A DNA stretch of 35,161 nt from a virus: IMG/VR virus record IMGVR_UViG_3300023179_000291, positions 1 through 35,161 of that record. The stretch is one strand, 5' to 3'. The notes below the pieces were generated by a model. It saw nothing but the letters and a program-made list of their open reading frames with translations. It was not told where the DNA came from and did not search any database. Positions 19,165 to 27,053 of the stretch are shown piece by piece. How positions within the stretch are numbered: the first letter of the stretch is position 1; each line of letters starts with the position of its first letter. The translations under genes and the position numbers were made by a program.

Positions 19165-19185
19165 AGCAGGTCTTATTGACCTGCT
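19165..19185 (+). terminator. Hairpin after the basic protein gene
   Basis: AGCAGGTC pairs with GACCTGCT around a TTATT loop, an eight-base perfect stem 9 bases after the stop. There is no U-tract, so it is a weak or factor-assisted terminator, or a 3' end stabiliser. Confidence 0.55.
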
Positions 19186-19190
19186 GCTAA

Positions 19191-19236
19191 CGATAGCTAT
19201 ACGTATAGCTAACGTATGCTATACATAAGCACCCCC
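19191..19236. repeat. Palindromic element, inverted right copy
   Basis: On the minus strand this reads GGGGGTG, then spacer, then the core GCTATACGTATAGCTATCG (19209-19191) followed by TTAGCA. The left copy at 8893-8938 has the same order with the core identical over 19 bases and a five-base shorter spacer. The palindrome GCTATACGTATAGC occupies 19196-19209. It lies 88 bases before the -35 box of the late promoter. Confidence 0.75.
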
Positions 19237-19296
19237 GACGCTAGCATTAGGGATTATAGCATAAATTGTTGATTTTGTCAAGAAAAAAAATATAAC

Positions 19297-19325
19297 TTGA
19301 CATTTTTATTACAATATGTTATATT
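19297..19325 (+). promoter_or_regulatory. Rightward promoter of the fibre and virion genes
   Basis: TTGACA (19297-19302), a 17-base spacer and TGTTATATT with TATATT at 19320-19325. Transcription would begin near 19332, just ahead of AAGGAG and the ATG at 19355. It is the only strong promoter seen before the virion genes. Confidence 0.75.
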
Positions 19326-19354
19326 ATACAAAATAGTCCAAGGAGACTTTGACG

Positions 19355-21568
19355 ATGGGTTTTTTACTAACGTTTTCAGATGCAGCCTCTAAAACATACA
19401 AAGAAGCGGTTAGAACTGCATCTAGCCCAGCCGAAAATGTAAATTTAGCTTCTGCTCCTGCAACAGTAGGTACAATAAGCTTAAATGCAAAAGATAGAAT
19501 TCTTTTAACCCAACAGTCAATTGCAAGCGAAAACGGTATTTATGTCTTTTCATCTGTCGGCGCTCCTTTAATTCGCGCTGTTGATGCTAATACAAGTAAA
19601 GAATTTACCCCCGGAATGCTTGTTCCTGTGGCTGAAGGAACATACGCTGATAAAATTTTTGAACTTGTTACTGATGGTGCCATAACATTAGGCACAACAG
19701 CACTAAACTTCCAATTAGCTCTACTCCCAATTAATCTTACTACCGATGTAACCGGAGTTCTTCCAGTTGCAAATGGTGGAACTAATCGTTCTTCATGGAC
19801 ACAAGGACGTGTTGCATTTGTTGACGCTGGTGGAACTTCTTTAACCGAAGATTCTGGATTACATTGGGATAATAGTAATAAACGATTAGGTGTTGGGACT
19901 TCTACACCAAGTGCTAAATTAAACGTTGTAAATTCTAGTAACCAAGCAGCACTCTCTGTTTACTCAACTGGAGCTAGTGGAAACACTGTCCAATTTTTTA
20001 ATCAGGGTACTGCAGGTTGGACACTTGAATTAAATAGTGCTGCAAATTCTGCATATACTGGTGCAAGTATTGGTGGGTATTTTGCAAGAGGTACATTAGC
20101 AGCAAGAGCACAAACTCTAGCAAATGACACACTATTATCTTTATCAGGTAGCGGTTATACCGGAACTGCACCTTCTGGAATTAGTGCTTCTGTTGTTTTA
20201 GCTGCTGATGAAAACACCTCAGCATCTGCTTTTGGTGGACAAATTGTTTTTGCTACAACACTGAACAGCACTACTCAACCTTTACCAACTCCACGAATGG
20301 TGGTTAAAAATGATGGTAAAGTTGGTGTTGGTACTTTATTGCCAAGCGAACAATTAGAAGTTGTTGGTAATGCTAAAGCTAGTGTTGTAATAGCACCAAC
20401 CCTTAGAGCTATTGATAATACTGCCGTTGTTGCTGATCGTACTTTAATTGTTAGAGGCGGTGATCAAACTTCTGGAAACGCTAACGGTGGAAACGTCCTT
20501 ATTTATGGCGGTAAAAAATCTGGAACCGGGCTTGCTGGATCTATTTCGTTTTTAACCGATAATTCAGTACGCATGGTAATTAGCAGTACTGGAGCAATTA
20601 ACTTATTCGATTTAACCGCATCTCAACTTTTAGCACTTGATGCTTCTAAAAACATACAATCATTAGATACTACCACATACCCAAGTTTAACTGAAATTTC
20701 GTATGTTAAAAACGTTACAAGTGCAATACAAACCCAGTTAAATGCAAAAGTAAGTTCTGTATCTGGTACCTCCCCCATTATTTCAAGTGGCGGTACAACA
20801 CCCGCAATATCAATTCAACAAGCAAGTTCAATTCAAGACGGTTATTTATCTGCTGCAGATTGGACCACGTTTAATAATAAACAACCTGCAGGAAATTATG
20901 CTAATGATACCCTAAGTAATTTGGGTGTAACTGCTATTAATGCGTCATTATTATTTAACCTAGATAACAGTTTTGATATTGGTGCAGATGGTGCTAGTAG
21001 ACCGGCTGGAATTTATGCTGCAAACCACGTAACTGCTCCCACAATTAGAGGTCGTGACAACGTAAATGGGTTAGGACAGCACGATATTACGGTTAGAGCG
21101 GGTAGTGGAATTACAGGTAATAAAGATGGTGGGGATTTAACACTTGCCGGTGGAACTGCTAGTGGTAGCGGTACTCATGGGGAAATTGTTGTACAAGTTG
21201 CTGGGAGTGAAATTGCAAGATTTGAAAAAGAAAGTGTTTTAAAACTTTCTGGTGGTTTAAAAGTAAAATCATTACACAATGCGGTTGGTACTTTAGATAT
21301 TATTACCGTTGCATTAAATGATTATTACATTGGAGTTGATTGCTCATCTGCTGCAAAACGCGTTGATTTACCTTCTGCAGCAACTGCAGAAGCTGGTAAA
21401 GTTTATGTAGTTAAAGATGAAAGCGGAGATGCAACGACAAACAATATTTCGGTATATCCAAACGGAACTGATAAAATTGATGGCCTTGCTTCGGCTGAAG
21501 TTCTTGCTGTGGATAACGAATCAATAACTCTCGTCTGCAATGGTGTAGACGGGTGGTTTATAATATAA
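19355..21568 (+). CDS. Tail fibre or appendage protein, 737 aa
   Basis: The protein is Gly/Ser/Thr/Asn-rich with beta repeats. It contains TGVLPVANGGTNRSSW, two copies of the fibre motif RLGVGTSTPSAKLNVV and KVGVGTLLPSEQLEVVG, and blocks such as LIVRGGDQTSGNANGGNVLI and DLTLAGGTASGSGTHGEIVV. The last 70 residues form a beta module ending NGVDGWFII that recurs at the end of the next protein. AAGGAG lies nine bases before the ATG at 19355. It should form part of the host-binding tail structure. The N-terminus probably attaches to the tail. No S74 chaperone domain is seen. Confidence 0.85.
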   Translation: MGFLLTFSDAASKTYKEAVRTASSPAENVNLASAPATVGTISLNAKDRILLTQQSIASENGIYVFSSVGAPLIRAVDANTSKEFTPGMLVPVAEGTYADKIFELVTDGAITLGTTALNFQLALLPINLTTDVTGVLPVANGGTNRSSWTQGRVAFVDAGGTSLTEDSGLHWDNSNKRLGVGTSTPSAKLNVVNSSNQAALSVYSTGASGNTVQFFNQGTAGWTLELNSAANSAYTGASIGGYFARGTLAARAQTLANDTLLSLSGSGYTGTAPSGISASVVLAADENTSASAFGGQIVFATTLNSTTQPLPTPRMVVKNDGKVGVGTLLPSEQLEVVGNAKASVVIAPTLRAIDNTAVVADRTLIVRGGDQTSGNANGGNVLIYGGKKSGTGLAGSISFLTDNSVRMVISSTGAINLFDLTASQLLALDASKNIQSLDTTTYPSLTEISYVKNVTSAIQTQLNAKVSSVSGTSPIISSGGTTPAISIQQASSIQDGYLSAADWTTFNNKQPAGNYANDTLSNLGVTAINASLLFNLDNSFDIGADGASRPAGIYAANHVTAPTIRGRDNVNGLGQHDITVRAGSGITGNKDGGDLTLAGGTASGSGTHGEIVVQVAGSEIARFEKESVLKLSGGLKVKSLHNAVGTLDIITVALNDYYIGVDCSSAAKRVDLPSAATAEAGKVYVVKDESGDATTNNISVYPNGTDKIDGLASAEVLAVDNESITLVCNGVDGWFII

Positions 21569-21585
21569 TTGAAAGGGATAAATAA

Positions 21586-22971
21586 ATGGCGTTTATTAGA
21601 AATACTGATAAACTCGTTGAAGGAAGTAGTAAGCTTTTCTTCACGAACACACGTGCTAAAGCCGCTGTACAAAGCGATTTAGATGCTTTAAGTAATAGCA
21701 TCTCTAGCTTAGAAACGTCGAGCGGAAGTGATATTAGCGCTCTTGATGCAAGACTCAACATTATTGAAGGTGGGTCTGGAGTTGCTGGATCTATTGCAAA
21801 AGCGCAAGCTGATGCACAAGCCTATGCTGACCAACAAGTTGCTGCACTTGTAAATAGCGCTCCTTCAGTATTGGACACTTTGAAAGAATTGTCTGATGCT
21901 ATTGGTGGAGATGCTTCATTTGCTGCTACAGTTGCTGGCCAGATTGGTGCTGTTGACGATAAAGTTGATCAAGAAATTCTTGATAGACAAACTGCAGTTA
22001 GTGGTTTAGATTTAAGACTTGATGTTCTTGAATCAGACCCAACTACAAAATCGTATGTAGACGGCATTCAATCATCATTGGATGGTAGACTTGATGTTTT
22101 AGAAGGCGCTGATTCTGTTGAGGGGTCAGTAGCTAAAGCTGAAAAGGATGCTAAAGATTACGCAGATTCATTGGACAGTGCAATGGATTCTCGCGTTAGT
22201 TCTTTGGAATCCGATCCTACTACAAAGTCATACGTTGATGGAATTCAATCTGCACTTGATGGTAGATTGGATATTATCGAAGGTGCTGATTCGGTAGAAG
22301 GTTCAGTTGCTAAGGCAGAAAAAGATGCTAAGGACTATGCTGATTCGCTAAATAGTGCAATGGATTTAAGAGTTGCTGCTCTTGAGTCTGATCCAACTAC
22401 TAAGTCTTATGTCGATGGAGAAATTTCTTCTTTGCAAAGCGCACTTGATGGTCGTCTTGACGTCATCGAGGGTGTAGGAGAAGGCTCTGTTGCAAAAGCA
22501 GAACAAGACGCAAAAGATTATGCTGATGGTCTTAACTCTGCAATGGACGCACGCGTTGATTCGCTGGAAGCAGATCCTACAACTAAAACATATGTTGACG
22601 GCGAAGTTTCTAGCCTTGAATCAGAAGACTTGACATTCTTTAAATTGGATGGAAGTCGTGCAATGACTGGTGGCCTGCGTGTAAAAAGCGTAGAAAAGTC
22701 TGCTAATTACAACGTTAGTACTAGTGATTATATCATTGGTGTTACAAGTGTTACTGGCGGAAAAACTATGACGCTACCATCTGCATCTAGTATGGGTGCT
22801 GGAAAGATGTTTATTATTAAAGATCAATCTGGCTCTGCAAGCGTGTCTAATTATATTAGACTTTCTTGTCAACCCGGACAAACAATCGATGGGCAAAGCT
22901 CATACGATATTGATGCACCTTATGAGTCTGTTTCTGTTTATTCAAATGGAACTAATTGGTTCATAATGTAA
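21586..22971 (+). CDS. Coiled-coil repeat tail fibre protein, 461 aa
   Basis: The N-terminus contains FTNTRAKAAVQSDLDALSNS, a common fibre start. The middle is a long coiled coil made of 59-residue repeats (22027-22620) with blocks LESDPTTKSYVDG, LDGRLD, EGADSVEGSVAKAEKDAKDY. The end, beginning LPSASSMGAGKMFIIKDQSG, is a beta module like that of the preceding fibre. Such proteins form thin trimeric shafts with a receptor-binding tip. The gene follows 17 bases after the previous stop with GAAAGGGA as the ribosome site. Confidence 0.85.
   Translation: MAFIRNTDKLVEGSSKLFFTNTRAKAAVQSDLDALSNSISSLETSSGSDISALDARLNIIEGGSGVAGSIAKAQADAQAYADQQVAALVNSAPSVLDTLKELSDAIGGDASFAATVAGQIGAVDDKVDQEILDRQTAVSGLDLRLDVLESDPTTKSYVDGIQSSLDGRLDVLEGADSVEGSVAKAEKDAKDYADSLDSAMDSRVSSLESDPTTKSYVDGIQSALDGRLDIIEGADSVEGSVAKAEKDAKDYADSLNSAMDLRVAALESDPTTKSYVDGEISSLQSALDGRLDVIEGVGEGSVAKAEQDAKDYADGLNSAMDARVDSLEADPTTKTYVDGEVSSLESEDLTFFKLDGSRAMTGGLRVKSVEKSANYNVSTSDYIIGVTSVTGGKTMTLPSASSMGAGKMFIIKDQSGSASVSNYIRLSCQPGQTIDGQSSYDIDAPYESVSVYSNGTNWFIM
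22027..22620 (+). repeat. 177-bp in-frame repeats in the fibre gene
   Basis: Copies start at 22027, 22204, 22381 and, with a small insertion, at 22564. The encoded 59-residue units are nearly identical but the codons differ at many synonymous positions. The fourth copy is incomplete. Confidence 0.8.
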
Positions 22972-22984
22972 TTAATTAGGGAAG

Positions 22985-23008
22985 GCCCCCTTGTTAACTC
23001 AAGGGGGC
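22985..23008. terminator. Intergenic hairpin between fibre genes
   Basis: GCCCCCTTG pairs with CAAGGGGGC around the loop TTAACT, a perfect nine-base stem. No U-tract follows, so partial termination or RNA processing is more likely than full stop. The next gene lacks a clear ribosome site. Confidence 0.6.
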
Positions 23009-23033
23009 TAACCTACTAATAGAGTAATTAAAT

Positions 23034-25043
23034 ATGTCGTATAATCCACCTACCCAGCAAATCGTTGATAACGATACCAGAAATACAGCCTCAAACGAAG
23101 CTATTTTTGAAGCTTTAAAAAATAAGGCTGATACAAATTTACAAAATCTTTCCTTTTCTGGGTCAAATGGGAATGTTTTAACTTTATCGGGTGGCATCCC
23201 GGTATGGGCTGCTCCTGCAGCAGCGGGAGTTACTTCAGTCTCTGCTACAGCCCCTTTAGCTTCAAGCGGGGGATCTACTCCTACAATTTCTATTACCCAA
23301 GTATCTGGGGATGCTAATAAAGTTTTGGCAAGTGATGGTACAGCCGCAAGTTGGCAGTATGCAGGACTCGGAGCAGGGTCTTTAGGCACCAATAACGTTA
23401 TTCTTGGTCGAAGTAAACCAACAAATTTAACCGGAATTGGTACTACAATTGTCGGAGTTGGTGCTGGAAATGCTTTAACTACTGCAAATGGTACGATTGC
23501 AATCGGTTCAAACGCTCTTACCTTGCAAACTACAGCTTCGGAAAACGTTGCAATAGGCGGTTCAGCAGGTCAATACAGCGTTAGTACTGGTCAGAATACA
23601 TTTGTAGGAACCTACGCCGGTCGAGGAAACGCTGACGGCGTTTCAAGCACTGGAGCAAACAATACATTTTTAGGCTATAGCGCAGGACTCACAATTACCT
23701 CGGGAGGCTCAAACTCCGCAGTCGGAATGTCCGCGCTTAACGCCATTACAACTGGTTTCGGTAACACTGCCATGGGCCATGCTACTGCGACGGCAGTTAA
23801 CACCCAGAACGCCAATACTTCAATTGGTTATGCAGCTGGAAGGTACGTTGCAGCCGCTAGTAATACTTTTATTGGTTATTCTGCTGGTACGGGTGTAAGC
23901 GGATCTTCTACTGGGACAAATAACGTTGGAATTGGCGTAAGTTCTTTGACAGCCTTAACTACCGCTTCAGGCAACGTAGCCATTGGACGTGACGCTGGAC
24001 TTGCAATTACTACTGGAAGTAGCAATACCGTAATGGGCAATGGAGCAGGAGGAGCTAATTTAACTACAGGTAGCGGTAACGTTTGTATTGGAAACGGTGC
24101 CGTTTTATCAGTCAACGGCTCGGATGCGGTTGTAATAGGTAATGGAGCATTAGTACCTGGAGGCGTATCTGTTGCAATAGGTTCTGGAGCAAAAACTGAC
24201 GGGGATCAAGCAATTTCAATTGGATATCAAGCTTATGCCGGAAACGCCAGATCGATAGCTATAGGTAGAGCTTCGTTAACTACAAATGCTGACAATATTG
24301 TTATTGGGCATTATGCACGTATTTCAGGACCCGGCGTACTAATAGTTCCTAATGGAAATAACCAAACGCAAGCAGTAGCAAATTCGATTGGACTGAACGG
24401 TATCTGCCAAGTAGCAAACTCAACATTAATTGGAAATTCTTTAAATTTATATTTTAACAACCACGGCAGTCAAAGAGTCTCAGTTGCTGCCTTATCTGAA
24501 AATCAAATATTTGCAAATTCCTATATAACTGGCGGGGCCACAAACAACGGAAATGCTTCGGGCGGTATTTTTACTATTAATGGAGCACAGGGCACCGGAA
24601 CTGGAATTGGCGGTGACATTCGATTTAAAACTGCACCGCCGGGCGCTGTAAGTAATAACGTCCAAAATGCTTTAGTCGAACAAGTAAGAATTACCTATGA
24701 TGGTAAAGTAGGAATAAACACAAATACCCCTGCTGAAAAATTAGAAGTGGTTGGAAATATTAAGGTCACAAGTGGCGGGGTAAATATTGACACCGTTGGA
24801 AAAGGTTTAACAATAAAATCAGGCAGCGATGCAAAAATTGGGGTGGCAACTTTTACCAATGTTTCGTCTGTTACAGTAAGCACAACTGCGGTCACCGCAA
24901 ATTCCATAATTTTAATAACAACTCAAAGCGGAGGCTATGCTCCAATGTGTGTTAATAGTATTATTGCTGGCACTTCTTTTGTTATTCAACATAATAATAC
25001 TTTTACTGGAACTGTTGCTTGGATGATTGTTGAGCGATCTTAA
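23034..25043 (+). CDS. Tail fibre with YadA-like head repeats, 669 aa
   Basis: After an N-terminal fibre-like start (PTQQIVDNDTRNTASNEAIF), residues 120-430 carry many degenerate repeats such as NTFIGYSAG, NTAMGHATA, NVAIGRDAG and VVIGNGALV. These are typical of the left-handed parallel beta-roll of trimeric autotransporter adhesin heads. Later, KVGINTNTPAEKLEVVG is the fibre motif also found twice in the first fibre. The protein probably forms a trimeric receptor-binding fibre. The start ATG follows a hairpin and has no good ribosome site. Position and repeat type make a host-range role likely. Confidence 0.85.
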   Translation: MSYNPPTQQIVDNDTRNTASNEAIFEALKNKADTNLQNLSFSGSNGNVLTLSGGIPVWAAPAAAGVTSVSATAPLASSGGSTPTISITQVSGDANKVLASDGTAASWQYAGLGAGSLGTNNVILGRSKPTNLTGIGTTIVGVGAGNALTTANGTIAIGSNALTLQTTASENVAIGGSAGQYSVSTGQNTFVGTYAGRGNADGVSSTGANNTFLGYSAGLTITSGGSNSAVGMSALNAITTGFGNTAMGHATATAVNTQNANTSIGYAAGRYVAAASNTFIGYSAGTGVSGSSTGTNNVGIGVSSLTALTTASGNVAIGRDAGLAITTGSSNTVMGNGAGGANLTTGSGNVCIGNGAVLSVNGSDAVVIGNGALVPGGVSVAIGSGAKTDGDQAISIGYQAYAGNARSIAIGRASLTTNADNIVIGHYARISGPGVLIVPNGNNQTQAVANSIGLNGICQVANSTLIGNSLNLYFNNHGSQRVSVAALSENQIFANSYITGGATNNGNASGGIFTINGAQGTGTGIGGDIRFKTAPPGAVSNNVQNALVEQVRITYDGKVGINTNTPAEKLEVVGNIKVTSGGVNIDTVGKGLTIKSGSDAKIGVATFTNVSSVTVSTTAVTANSIILITTQSGGYAPMCVNSIIAGTSFVIQHNNTFTGTVAWMIVERS

Positions 25044-25044
25044 T

Positions 25045-25335
25045 ATGTCTTTTGTTAAACTACAAGACGGTAGAAGTGTATATGCATTAGACAGTATTCG
25101 CATGCGCAATCAACGCGATGCCAGTGTTGCACCACAAGCTAATACTGTAGAGTTATACATGAAAGAAGGCATTCTTTATCAAATAGATGAGCAAGGAATT
25201 GAACAACAGTTAGGAATTCCAGTAGTTACAACTGTACAAAAGTTGGCTATTGACATTGTTGGTGCAATAGTGTATGATAAGGATATTGGTAAGCATTTTG
25301 GACGCAACCAAAGTGGCTGGCAAGCCTTATATTAA
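25045..25335 (+). CDS. Small virion-associated or fibre-linked protein, 96 aa
   Basis: It begins MSFVKLQDGRSVYALDSIRM and has beta segments (VELYMKEGILYQIDEQG) and a compact end with GRNQSGWQALY. I start at 25045, one base after the preceding stop, rather than upstream inside it. It lies between fibre and large terminase genes. A small structural or assembly protein is likely, but the family is not recognised. Confidence 0.65.
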   Translation: MSFVKLQDGRSVYALDSIRMRNQRDASVAPQANTVELYMKEGILYQIDEQGIEQQLGIPVVTTVQKLAIDIVGAIVYDKDIGKHFGRNQSGWQALY

Positions 25336-25337
25336 TA

Positions 25338-27050
25338 ATGTCTCAGCACTACACTAAAAAATTTAAAGATGCCTACGAAAAGGTTTTATTGATAGCGGAA
25401 CTCGAAGGGCCAGAGAGGGGCAAGCTGGCCTTTCGGGACGCTATGTTAGAACTAGGTCATGAAGAACGAGTTCGTAATTTATACCGAGTTCAAGACAAAT
25501 TAACAAAACAAGCAAAGTTTTTTGTTCCCAATGCTCCACAAGAGAAGTACTTAAAAACAAAACATGTTCGAAACATTATCCTAAAGTGTAGACAAGTTGG
25601 ATTTACCACGCTTAATTGTATTCGTGCTTTAGATTATGCACTTTGGGAAAGTAATATGAGGACTGGCATTTTATGCCACAAATTACAAGTTGTTAAAACG
25701 ATTTTTAATGATATCACAAAATTCTGTTATAATTGGTTTATACGGGATTGGGGCCATCTTTACAAACCAGTGGAAAAAAGCGACTCTAATACGGCGCTTA
25801 GTTTTGCTAGTGACGGTCTTGGTCGCCCCTTGGAGTCTTCTATTCTTGTACTTCATGATTTCCGAGGTAAAACGATTCATTTTATGCACGTTTCGGAAGC
25901 GGCCCGTATCGAAAAAGATAGGCTCGTAGGATCATTAAACGGTGTGCCAGATAATGGCGAGATTACTTTAGAGTCAACTGCTGCTGGTAGGTCTGGAGAA
26001 TTTTATAGACTATGGCAAAGTTGGCGTAGCAAAGGACCGACAGCGCCATATAAAGGTTGTTTTGTACCTTGGTATAAACACTATCCAGAAAATCTTGGTG
26101 AGTGGGAAATGCCAGAAGATGCAGTTCTTACAAACCGCGAACGCGAGTTGTTAGCTAGCTATAAAGGTAAAATTACTGAAGCACATATTTTTTGGCGTCG
26201 TTGGTGTATTGAAGCAAAATGTGGTGGTGATGAAGAACTTTTTGAAAATGAGTATCCTACTAACGACCAAGATTGTTTTTTAACGGGGGATGCAAATGTT
26301 TTTTCTAGCAGCATCCTTAAGATGCAAGATCGCAACACACGCGATCCAATTTTTGTTGGCCACTTAATTGCCGATGGTAACAAAATGGAAATTCATGATG
26401 ATCCCAAAGGTTGCATCGCCATTTGGGAAGAGCCCGATCCATCTCATACCTATTCTATCGGTGCAGACCCAAGTGGCGGTGTAGGGCAAGATAATGGAGC
26501 AGCTTATGTTAAAGACAACAAAACAAACAAAATGGTTGCTCGTATTTGGGGCGATCTTACTCCTTCCGACTTTGGTAAAGAGCTTTATAAGCTTGGCAAG
26601 TTTTATAATAATGCTTGGCTTTGTGTTGAGTCTAACAATCATGGGCATGTTGTCTTACATGTTCTAAAAGAAATGAATTACCGCAATTTATATAAGCGGT
26701 CTACGATTGATGAGATGACAAATAAGCCTACTAAAAAAGTAGGATTTGTTACTACAAATCAGACAAAAATAATGATTACCGAAAAGTTCAAAACAGCAGC
26801 AAAAGAAGGTAAAATTGTTATTTTAGATAAAGAGTTAATTTCTGAAATGTCAACCTTTGTGCAAATATCTAGCAAAAATGGTGGCACAGTAAAACGCGAG
26901 GCTACTTCAGATGCACACGATGATCTTGTAATGGCTGCTGCGTTGACAGAAGAAATGAGCAGTTCAAGAGATTGGGATTCTGATGAATCCACATATCGAG
27001 AAACCAACGAATATGTTATTGACCCTGAAACGGGCTTTATCGTAGGATAA
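25338..27050 (+). CDS. terL: Large terminase subunit
   Basis: The 570-residue protein has a packaging ATPase and nuclease. Walker A is a variant, ILKCRQVGFTTLN (residues 81-93), without the usual GK pair. Walker B ends in FMHVSEAA (Glu187), and LESTAAG (211-217) is the coupling motif. The nuclease residues are Asp377 in IGADPSGG, Glu431 in LCVES and Asp528/529 in AHDDLVMAAAL. It pumps DNA into the capsid and cuts the concatemer. The start ATG follows the previous stop by two bases. It lies about 15 kb from its small subunit. Confidence 0.95.
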   Translation: MSQHYTKKFKDAYEKVLLIAELEGPERGKLAFRDAMLELGHEERVRNLYRVQDKLTKQAKFFVPNAPQEKYLKTKHVRNIILKCRQVGFTTLNCIRALDYALWESNMRTGILCHKLQVVKTIFNDITKFCYNWFIRDWGHLYKPVEKSDSNTALSFASDGLGRPLESSILVLHDFRGKTIHFMHVSEAARIEKDRLVGSLNGVPDNGEITLESTAAGRSGEFYRLWQSWRSKGPTAPYKGCFVPWYKHYPENLGEWEMPEDAVLTNRERELLASYKGKITEAHIFWRRWCIEAKCGGDEELFENEYPTNDQDCFLTGDANVFSSSILKMQDRNTRDPIFVGHLIADGNKMEIHDDPKGCIAIWEEPDPSHTYSIGADPSGGVGQDNGAAYVKDNKTNKMVARIWGDLTPSDFGKELYKLGKFYNNAWLCVESNNHGHVVLHVLKEMNYRNLYKRSTIDEMTNKPTKKVGFVTTNQTKIMITEKFKTAAKEGKIVILDKELISEMSTFVQISSKNGGTVKREATSDAHDDLVMAAALTEEMSSSRDWDSDESTYRETNEYVIDPETGFIVG

Positions 27051-27053
27051 TAC

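Noticed and set aside
8915-19209. Certain invertible 10.3 kb segment
   Set aside because: Inverted copies fit inversion in principle, but no site-specific recombinase is seen and both copies sit at promoters, so I keep it only as an alternative.
22027-22620. CRISPR-like regular repeats
   Set aside because: The units are in-frame coding repeats without unique spacers.
22994-23392. Leftward open frame of 132 codons across the fibre start
   Set aside because: It is antisense to a clear fibre gene and includes the hairpin; its composition mirrors the Gly/Ser/Thr codons of the opposite strand.
19355-25043. Peptidase S74 intramolecular chaperone on a fibre
   Set aside because: None of the three fibre C-termini shows an S74 Ser/Lys region; they end in short beta modules or a beta-rich tail.
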